A stretch of 64,000 nt of DNA from Bos javanicus (Eukaryota; Chordata; Mammalia; Artiodactyla; Bovidae), in assembly GCF_032452875.1 (NCBI RefSeq), contig NC_083873.1, positions 72,289,987-72,353,986 on the forward strand, in the 5' to 3' direction. Below, piece after piece: positions 55,779 through 64,000 of the stretch. The translations under genes and the position numbers were made by a program. Numbering within the stretch: the first letter of the stretch is position 1; every line of letters starts with the position of its first letter. The notes beneath the pieces are model-generated. The model saw only the letters and a program-made list of their open reading frames with translations. It was not told the origin of the DNA and did no database searches.

Positions 55779-57998
55779 TAATTCATCAAAACCCCCACAT
55801 TTATTGAGTATTTCCTGTATACCAGGTGCTACATGTTGCCAATCCTAGGACCTTCTACCTAGGACAAGAAGCAGAGCATCTCAGAGTCTGCCAATGAAAA
55901 GATTCTCATTAGTGAGCTCCTGAAAGGAAGGAAGGAAGGAAGAAATCTGCAGAGGTTATCAAGGCAAATGCCTCTCAGATAAAAGCCATATAGAGCCAGC
56001 TTGCAGTGAAGATATTAAAAGATTGTTTACACATCTCAATCTCCTCCTCATGACTATTTCTAACAACCATAACCATAGGGAAATATCTCTGTAGTGAAGA
56101 ATGCTACTTGTCTGCCAAAAATCCATCCCCCCCTCTTCCATAGACATAGATTTTAGACCAACCATAGGAACACCTGTATAGAGATTCCACTTCCCAGCCT
56201 CCATTGCAGCTGGCCTTATGGCTAGGCCAATGGAACAGGAGCTGGAGAGATGTGTGTAACTCATGCCTGGTTTGCTTTTTAAAAGAAATTGCTCCCCTGG
56301 ACTTTCTTCTATCCCCTCCCTGCCAGCTGGAAAGTGACAGGTCTCACCTTTACACATGTGGTTGAGAACAATGCCCTGAGCCTGAAGTTCCCAGACTTTC
56401 CAGTTCATAGCACTCTTAGTGTCTCAGTAATTTTATTATGGTGCCCCTGGGCCAAAAGAAAGAGCTAACAGTTCTGTTTTTTAAAGTCATTTTGTCCAAA
56501 CAACCTAATAAGTACTTGTGGGCTGGCCGCTTAGTGTCAAGAGCTGTCAAGGGTCCGAGATTTTATCCTATTTGTAAACTAACGAGTTAGCCAGCCACAC
56601 TTCATGGACGTTGGCAGAAGATGTGAGACTCTTGGGTCAGAGACCAAGGAATGTGGTAACAATAGTCAGCATGTCACCACTGGCTCTGAGTTCCCGAGCC
56701 CCGGTTCCTATGGAGCTACGTGCAGAGGGCACTGACACCTGCTCAGGCAGCAGGTTGTGTTACAGGAGGGGTAACCTGAATCTTCGGTTACCAAGCTTTG
56801 GCAACTTGAATCTTTTGTAATGGGTAGTAAGCCTGCCTGATCTTTGCCCTAAAGGGAGATGTTATTTCTATTATACTAGACAGTAAACAGACCCACTCTT
56901 TGTTCCAGAAAGAGTAACTTTCTCTGTCTTACAAGCCTATTAGTTAGACAAGCATCCTTGAAAAGATAGTCTGGATCAAAGGCAATCACTGCCTCTGCTT
57001 ACAATATATGCAAAACCATGAGAGATTCATGGCAAATTGTCTCCCAACATTTAGTTGACGTTTGTAAGAAGTAATATGCATACATTGAAAGACAAATATT
57101 TCACTTTAACAACTGCAATCACGTGGTGATAGACTATGCACACCTACAGGTCACTGCACAATTCCTCAAACCTTGGAATCACATCAGACACCACTACCCC
57201 ATCTTCTGTTCCACACTGATTTTCTCAGAGTTCCTGTTTTTTATTACAGCAAGCACCAAAAACCTAGATTCAGCGTTATCTCACGTTATCAGAAGGAAAG
57301 AGTGCTACCTGATATTGAAATTGTGAATCTCGAGTTAGTGGTTTATATGGTATACATTACATGCTGAAGATGACCGTGTTTTCCTCAAAATGTTGACGCA
57401 TCCTCTGAGCTCACTGAGGCTCTTTGGGACAACTTGGGAACCGTAGTCCTAAGCAGTGGTGGAAGAAGCGTTGATTCTGAATGACCTCTCAGACTACTGC
57501 TGTCTTAGTGTAGACAAAATGGTTGTTATATCAGAAAGAAATAACCTTCTATCCTCTTTCAGCCAGATTTGTGGAAGTCCTGGTTGCAGTGGCAGAGTCT
57601 TTATCCTAACTCGTACAATCTCCTGATAAATGTGACTGTGTCTCATAGTGTGGTATTTGATGACATATTCTTACATGGTGAGAAACAGTATTCAGTGTGT
57701 TTCTTTTGTCTTTCCAACCTCAGTCATTACCTCAGTCCACATGTATTGAGCCCATGTTATGCCCTGGCACTGGGCCAAGCATCCTTTCAAGTTCAAGTCC
57801 ACTGCTATGTTCCTCAGTCCCCTCACCTGCAGACCAGCTGCTCTTGACCATTTAGACACACCTAAGCAAGTCCCCTCCCCATTTAGCAAGTAAGATCTGG
57901 AAGTTGCATTGGTGCTTTACTGCCAGGAGTAACTGGTTTGCCTTCAGTGCTGGCTGGGCTTGGACCTGGAACTCAGTGAGAAGAACCTAGGTGATCTG
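55779..57998. other. unassigned sequence with a short (GGAA)n run and a hairpin
   Basis: About 2.2 kb without a supported gene. It includes (GGAA)4 at about 55925-55942 and a perfect-stem hairpin at 56770-56792. The frames (149 codons at 55959-56408 minus, and shorter ones) resemble nothing known. Parts may be very old LTR or DNA transposon relics. Confidence 0.4.
56770..56792. other. short hairpin (GGTAACC / GGTTACC)
   Basis: GGTAACC and GGTTACC are perfect inverted copies. An inner GAA/TTC extends the stem past a single bulged T, leaving a two-base loop. Confidence 0.7.
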
Positions 57999-58191
57999 GG
58001 GACTTCCCTGATGGTCCAATGGATAAGCCTTTATGTTCCAAATGCAAGGGGCCTGTGTTCGATCCCTGATTGAGAAACTAAGATCCCATACGTTGAAACT
58101 AATCCCATGTGCTGCAACTAGAGAAGCCCACGTGCTGCAACAAAGACTTAACACAGCCAAAATAAATAATAATAGTAAAAAAAAAAAAAAC
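57999..58191 (+). mobile_element. CHR SINE with about 15-bp target-site duplication
   Basis: 'gggacttccctgatggtcca', 'gtgttcgatccctgattgag', 'gtgctgcaactagagaagcc' and a poly(A). AACCTAGGTGATCTG (57984-57998) and AACTTGGGTGATCTG (58192-58206) differ at two bases. Confidence 0.92.
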
Positions 58192-58544
58192 AACTTGGGT
58201 GATCTGAACTGAAAAGCATGGGTCATTCTGGTTAAGACTAAGAAACTTCAGACCAAAAGCCTATCTGACATATCCAGCAAGCATGTTGGGTAAAATTTGC
58301 ATCAGATCAAAGTGAATCTTGAAAATTTCTTATCACTCAGAAAATACTGAGTACATATAGTTAGGTGTATAACGCTCTTACAGTAATATGTATGTATCAA
58401 TGTGAAACATACACCTTGCATATATGTTAAAAGTTACAGATAAGAAGGATATTTCAGGATGTTTACATAAAAGAGGGCAAAGGAGAAAAAGGCAAGTGTT
58501 GTTGAATTTACATAAGTTAATTGTGTGCAGAATACAGCGCCCTT

Positions 58545-58750
58545 TTTTTGTACTTTACGCAATTTAATTTCATACTTTCAGCAACACTGAAAGGTGATCA
58601 CCATCAGCCTCATTTTGTAGAAAACTTACAGGCTCAGAAAGGTCAAGTGATGTTCCCAAAGTCATACAGCAAGTAAGCAGTGGCGATAGGAATCTAGACT
58701 TTCCTGGCACTAAAGCCAGTTTTTTCTCCCTCAGCACAGTGCCCTGCTTC
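58545..58750 (-). mobile_element. MIR SINE
   Basis: 'ctttcagcaacactgaaagg', 'acttacaggctcagaaaggt', 'gtcatacagcaagtaagcag' and 'gcactaaagccagt' in reverse MIR order. Confidence 0.7.
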
Positions 58751-60060
58751 TTGATCTCTGCACGAACAAAGCTCAGGAGCCTCTCAATTTATGAACATCA
58801 TGATTTTGCCCTAAATCGTCCTAGATTTGCCCTGGTCTTGTCTATCTGAATGTTAAATATGTATGTTTAACATGAATGTTTAAGTGATATGTAACAGATA
58901 ACCTCATGTTGTTATTTATAGGGAGACAGAGTGAGAAACAGCCTCTCCAACAAACCCAAATTCACATATCACTTCAAAATTAACATTTAAAAGCAAAATA
59001 AAGCCCTTTTAAATATTCCTTTTGAGTTGACTGTTTCTTATTACTTTTTATCCAAAATTTGGATGGATTTCAGGCTCAGTTATAAACTCTAGAAACTAGG
59101 TTTCCAACAGAAAATGTGATGACTTTTCCCCATGTAGAGCAGGGGAACTGGATTTTAGCCTCTGAATAAACCTTGGAATGTTAAAGAACAGCTCTCTCCA
59201 TAAATCATGACCTAGAAAATTCTTCCCACTGGTCTGGGGAAGCAGATGTGGCAACTTCTCTTCTGTCTATGACTTTGAGTGTTAGAAATATATATTTTTG
59301 TGAGAAATCAAAGTCCAAGACCTGGGCTTTATACCTCCTATGTACTGTAGGAACTCTAGGCATATATAGTAATAAATTAGTATAAAAACTGGTCAGGACC
59401 ATTGAAACTCTCTGGGGTCTGGCCAAATCAAATAGGAAATTGCTCAGTAAAGACATTTTCATTATCCAGGGCTCATGAGAAATTCACAGTAAAAATAATT
59501 TTTGCCTGAAGATGAGTTTACAACCAAAACCTCACATCACATTCATGTGATTTTCAGCACTCATAGGAAGAGTTGGCAGCTACAACAAACAGGAGACTTA
59601 GTATCTCAGAATTAGAAATAGTCTGAAGGATGGTAAGAATTTGATTATTGCTTCTACATAGAATTTTATTACAGCCTCTTTATGGAGCTAACATATCAGC
59701 TCACTGGGTTTCAGTTACTTGTGGTGATCTACCGAGTTTACCTAAGTGCAGAAAGAAATCACAGCCCAACTTTCAAAACAGGGAGCCCTGAATCTGACAG
59801 GGCCAGGATAATTTGACTCACATATTTGCAGAGTAGAATTAAGGGTTTATTGAAACCCAGGAATTCTCTTAGAGTCAGGAGCCTGGGTCTCAACCTTTTA
59901 GCTACATCATCGCTTGCTCCAAACAAATGTGAGGATTATGAGTAGAAAGGAGACAGGAATGGAAGATTTTTCTCTCCATGTTTCTATGTTCTATCAAAGG
60001 GACAGTGAAAGTGTATTTTCCAAATTCATTTTTATTTGATAAAATCAATTAAATTGCAAA
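58751..60060. other. unassigned AT-rich sequence
   Basis: No gene or repeat recognised across 1.3 kb. Confidence 0.45.
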
Positions 60061-60065
60061 CAATT

Positions 60066-60332
60066 TTTCTTTTTTATAATTTATTTAATTTATTTTTGGT
60101 TGCACTGGGTCTTCGTTGCTGTTTTCTCTAGTTGAAATGAGCAGGACTTCTCTTGTGGTACGCGCACTTCTTCTGTTGCAGAGCACAGGCTCTAGGCGTG
60201 CAAGCCTCCGTAGTTTTGCATCTTGGGCTTAGTTGCTTCATGGCATGCGGCATCTTCTTGAACCAGGGATCAAATCCATGTCCTCCGGATTGGGAGGCGA
60301 ATTCTTATCCACTGTACCACCAGGGAAGCCCC
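60066..60332 (-). mobile_element. CHR SINE, nearly full length
   Basis: 'aatttatttttggttgcact', 'gttttctctagttgaaatga', 'gaaccagggatcaaatccat' and 'ctgtaccaccagggaagccc'. Confidence 0.92.
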
Positions 60333-61157
60333 ACAAACCGTATTTCTATGAATTGGAAAGAGAAAGACTCTTTGAACTAGGGCTTATTTTTATGTAGAAA
60401 AGTTAATTTTAATCAAGCTGTTAATGTGTGAGCTAAAAAAGTTTTTTAAAACACATTCATTGTCAATTAATGTGAAGAGCAAGTACTTTGAGAGCAACTG
60501 ACAACCTAATTCAGAAATGAACATTTTATTACACGATAATTCTTTGCAGTTAAAGCATAAGCTCATTATTAAATTACCCAGTTGTTTCCCACACAGAGAT
60601 CAAAGGATTAGAATATGTTATCAGTGTTACCTGGGACAATTATACTTCATATTCTTGCTGAAATATTTATGACCCAACTACAGAAGAAGAATTCTGACTT
60701 TTATTCATTAGCTGGAGGTAGCTTAAATGAATTTCTCTATTCCTAGTTTTTCAATGACAGAACTTGAAAACCATTAGACTTGATTGGCAGAGCAAATGGC
60801 TTTAGAATTGGTCCCGGATAATGGTTCAGTCGTGGGATCAGGAGGACTAACTTGTTTTTCAAGCTCTGCACCACCCCTTCCACCCACTTGTCCCCCCATC
60901 ATATGGGTCATTCACCTTGCTTCTCTGCCCTCACAGCCCCCTCCTATGGGGCATTTGCTAAATCTGGTTTCTCTATAAAACAAATACATTTAGTATTATA
61001 AGTCAATATATTTTTTAAAGATAGAATATTTTAAAAACATATTTTTTCTTTAGAAATTATTTCTCTAATATACTGAGAGTCCTATGAAATTAGTCATTGT
61101 TTTACTGGAAGCAAGTATTACTTTTTTATAGAAACTTCTTGGTTTGATACTATTTCT
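60333..61157. other. unassigned AT-rich sequence
   Basis: Nothing recognised. Confidence 0.4.
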
Positions 61158-61348
61158 TTTTATTTTATTTTATTTGTTTATTTGCAGCACATGGGATGGT
61201 CACTGTATTACGCAGGATCTCCACAGCATACAGGCTCAGTAGCTGTGATATCAGGGCTTACTTGCTCCGTGGCATGTGGGATCTTAGTTCCCAGACCAGG
61301 GATTGTGTCCCCTGTATTGCAAGGCTAATTTTTAACCATTGAACCATA
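61158..61348 (-). mobile_element. CHR SINE
   Basis: (TTTTA)n start, then 'tttgcagcacatgggatggt', 'gcatgtgggatcttagttcc', 'agaccagggattgtgtcccc' and 'aaccattgaaccat'. Confidence 0.85.
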
Positions 61349-62229
61349 TGTATTAATTTTAAATATGAATTATTGCTAAATGTCTATGTTAGGGGACAAG
61401 TAAAAAGCAAGTTGTTAGTTACTAATACACAAAGAAAGAATAAGGGCACTCACTCTATGGATACGAAAATTTCTGAGATATACTGTAAACAAGACAAAAG
61501 CAAGTAAACACTGTGTGTAACAATAGAATATCAACTAAACACCAGTGAGAATGACTAAATTATAACTATATCTGTCGATAGGGAAGAATCTCACAAACCT
61601 AATGTTGAAAGAATCTAGGCACAATTATTCATATTGAATAATTTGATTTATATAAGGTATACAGACTGCAAAAGTAACCTGTGTTGTTAAAAGCCAAGGT
61701 TGCCTTATTTGTATAAAGTGTGAAGATAGCAGAAGTATACTGTTAAAAATCAAAACAGTGGGATCTTGAAGGATGCAGTGATTGGAAAGGACACTGAGGA
61801 GGCCGTGAGGTTTAGATAGCAATGTTCTTGAACTCAGTTCTGGTAACATAAATGTGTTCAGTGTATGAACACTAAGGTGAGCACAATTCTTTATGTCAAA
61901 GGACAAATTAAGTTGAAATAAAATAAATTCAATTAAAGAGTTTTTTAAAGTGTTTGTAGAATGCTGCCATTTATGTAGAAAACATCTCTGGAAGTATAAT
62001 AAGAAACAAACTGCCCCTCTGTTTCCTATGAACAAACAAACAGTACAGTAAGGAGAGAGAGTGGGCAACTAGAGGACAGAAACAAGAGGACATTTTTATG
62101 TTTACACTCTTTTACACTTTTTCACTTGACTATATCACCTATTCAAAAACAACTTTTTCTGACAGTTTTTAAAAATTATTTTTAAGAGTAAGTTTACACT
62201 GGCTTGGTGCTCAACATAATCATATTGCT
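61349..62229. other. unassigned AT-rich sequence
   Basis: A 147-codon minus-strand frame (61625-62068) lies here, but it resembles nothing known and I do not support it as a gene. Confidence 0.4.
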
Positions 62230-62353
62230 TTGGGAATTCCCTGGTGGTCCAGTGGTTAGGACTCAGTGCTTTCACTGCTGGGCCCAGGTTCAATCCCGGG
62301 TTGGAAAACTAAGATCCAGCAGGTTGCATGGCGCAGTCAAAACAAAACAAAAC
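62230..62353 (+). mobile_element. CHR SINE
   Basis: 'gggaattccctggtggtcca', 'ggttcaatcccgggttggaa', and an (AAAAC)n tail at about 62338-62355. Confidence 0.92.
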
Positions 62354-62367
62354 AAATTACGTTGTGT

Positions 62368-63376
62368 TAATTTTTTATTGAAGTATGGTTGATTTACAAT
62401 GATGTGCTCGTGTCAGGTGTGCAGCCTAGGGATTCAGTGATGTGTGTATTCTTTATATATATATTCTTTTTCAGATTTTTTTCCATTGCAGGTTATTACT
62501 AGGTATTGAATATTGTTCCCTGTGTTATACACTAAGACCTTGATGTTTATCTATTTTATATACTGTATGTATATGTTAATCCCAAGCTCTTAAGTTATCT
62601 CCAGCCCCCTTTCCATTTTGGTAACCATAAATTTGTTTTCTGTGTCTGTGAGTCTGTTTCTGTTTTGTAAATAAATTCATTTGTATCATCTTTTTAGCTT
62701 TAAGTAATATCATACGATACTTGTCTTTCTCTAACTTATTTCACCCAGTATGATAATCTCTAGATCCATTCATGTTGCTGCAGATGGCATTATTTCATTC
62801 TTTTTGATGGCTGAATAATGTTCTATTCTGTGTGTGTGTGTGTGTGTAGACAATATGCAGTATACACCACGTCTTTTTAAAAATCTGTTACTTTTCCCAT
62901 ACGATTTTTCAGTTGATAATCGTATTTTCATTTTTATTCTTTTTTTGGACCACATAGCATGTGAGATCTTGGTTCCTTGACCAAGGATTGAACCTGAGCC
63001 TGCTGCAGTGAAAGCATGAAATCTTAACCACTGAACAACCAGGGAAGTCCCCCACACTTTCTTTATCCATTCATCTGACAATGGAGACTTAAGTTGTTTC
63101 CATATCTTGGCTACTGTAAATAGTGCTAGTGTGAACATTGGGGTGCATGTATCTTTTCAAATTAGAGTTTTCATTTTTCCTGGGTATATGCCCAGTAGTG
63201 GGATTGCTTGACCACATGGCAACTCAATTTTTAGTTTTTTAAAGAACCTCCATTCTGTTCTCCATAGAGGGTGCACCAACTTACATTGCCTCAACGGTAT
63301 TGGAGGATTGCTTTTTCTCCACACCCTCTCTAGCATTTTTTTATTTGTAGACTTTTTGCTGATGGCCAGTCTGACT
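62368..63376 (-). mobile_element. L1 LINE 3' part, interrupted by a CHR SINE
   Basis: Reverse L1 wording throughout: 'ttattgaagtatggttgatt', 'ctaacttatttcacccagta', 'gatggctgaataatgttcta', 'gtgcatgtatcttttcaaat', 'gggtatatgcccagtagtgg' and 'ttttctccacaccctctcta'. A (TG)n run lies at 62829-62847 within it. Confidence 0.88.
62940..63052 (-). mobile_element. CHR SINE inside L1
   Basis: 'tttttttggaccacatagca', 'ttccttgaccaaggattgaa', then 'aaccactgaacaaccaggga'. L1 sequence continues on both sides. Confidence 0.85.
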
Positions 63377-64000
63377 GTGAACCGTGAACTTCCAGATGTT
63401 CAAGCTGGTTTTAGAAAAGGCAGAGGAACCAGAGATCAAATTGCCAACATCTGCTGGATCATCAAAAAGGAAAAGAGTTCCAGAAAAACATCTATTTCTG
63501 CTTTATTGACTCTGCCAAAGCCTTTGACTGTGTGGATCACAATAAACTGTGGAAAATTCTGAAAGAGATGGGAATACCAGACCACCTGACTTGCCTTTTG
63601 AGAAATCTATATGCAGGTCAGGAAGCAACAGTTAGAACTGGACATGGAACAACAGACTGGTTCCAAATAGGAAAAGGAGTATGTCAAGGCTGTATATTGT
63701 CGCCCTGCTTATTTAATTTATATGCAGAGTACATCATGAGAAACACTGGGCTGGAGGAAGTACAAGCTGGAATCAAGATTGCTGGGAGAAATATCAATAA
63801 ACTCAGATATGCAGATGACATCACCCTTATGGCAGAAAGTGAAGAGGAACTAAAAAGCCTCTTGATGAAAGTGAAAGAGGAGAGTGACAATGTTGGCTTA
63901 AAGCTCAACATTCAGAAAACGAAGATCATGGCATCCAGTCCCATCACTTCATGGCAAATAGATGGGGAAGCAGTGGAAACAGCGTCAGACTTTATTTTTG
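63377..64000 (+). mobile_element. BovB reverse-transcriptase fragment, cut by the window end
   Basis: It starts at 'tgaaccgtgaacttccagat' and passes FRKGRGTRDQIANICWI and the YADD block (about 63810-63821). It continues to the window edge in the SDFIF region. A frameshift near 63465-63480 (KKEKSSRKTS in place of the usual EKAREFQKN order) breaks the frame. The 3' end and tail lie beyond the window. Confidence 0.93.

Noticed and set aside
1..64000. CRISPR array or other bacterial defence system
   Set aside because: Repeats are dispersed SINEs and LINEs with target duplications, not regularly spaced direct repeats. There are no cas-like or bacterial genes.

Overview
The window looks like nuclear DNA of a ruminant, most likely a bovid (cattle, sheep, goat or a relative). 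It is packed with repeats that occur together only in ruminant genomes: BovB (an RTE-type LINE), the BovB-related SINEs Bov-tA and Bov-A2, the older CHR tRNA-derived SINEs of whales, hippos and ruminants, and the 3' tail of a ruminant L1. Older mammalian layers (MIR, L2, L1M-type, MER5-like and ERVL/MaLR-type LTR fragments) lie beneath them. I found no host protein-coding exon, tRNA or rRNA gene that I can support. There are no operons, CRISPR arrays, phage or other bacterial features. The open reading frames are either relics of the BovB endonuclease/reverse transcriptase or unsupported chance frames. The region reads as intergenic or intronic.

Layout. 1-6.6 kb: mostly unassigned sequence with two Bov-A2 copies, a MER5-like DNA transposon relic, MIR and L2 pieces. 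6.6-14.8 kb: BovB tails, one of them inside a Bov-tA; a (GT)16 microsatellite; a G-rich tract; and an unrecognised frame near 8.5-9.1 kb containing a 49-bp duplication. 14.8-20.4 kb: two head-to-head BovB copies forming a large inverted repeat. 20.4-29.2 kb: SINEs inserted in MIR and L2, and a nest of BovB and CHR inside an LTR inside L2. 29.4-38.6 kb: five BovB insertions, the last with an inverted 5' segment and a target-site duplication around the whole structure. 38.8-44.9 kb: L1 fragment, an old unassigned repeat split by four insertions, then a MaLR-type LTR. 45-52.5 kb: MIR, L2, L1, CHR and another BovB. 52.5-62.2 kb: largely unassigned, AT-rich, with scattered SINEs. 62.2-64 kb: an L1 fragment followed by a BovB reverse-transcriptase fragment running off the window end.

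How the parts relate. BovB supplies the retrotransposition machinery. Bov-tA and Bov-A2 share BovB-derived sequence and are thought to depend on that machinery (established knowledge). By eye about 13 kb, or a fifth of the window, is BovB. Every copy is truncated or carries lesions, so none looks able to move by itself.

The most notable structure is the inverted BovB pair. About 1.4 kb of the two arms is near-identical, including rare shared lesions, while the adjoining 3' ends differ at roughly one base in ten and carry different subfamily markers. Gene conversion between the arms, or copying from a mosaic source element, would explain this. All comparisons were made by eye; family names for old repeats need a RepeatMasker check.
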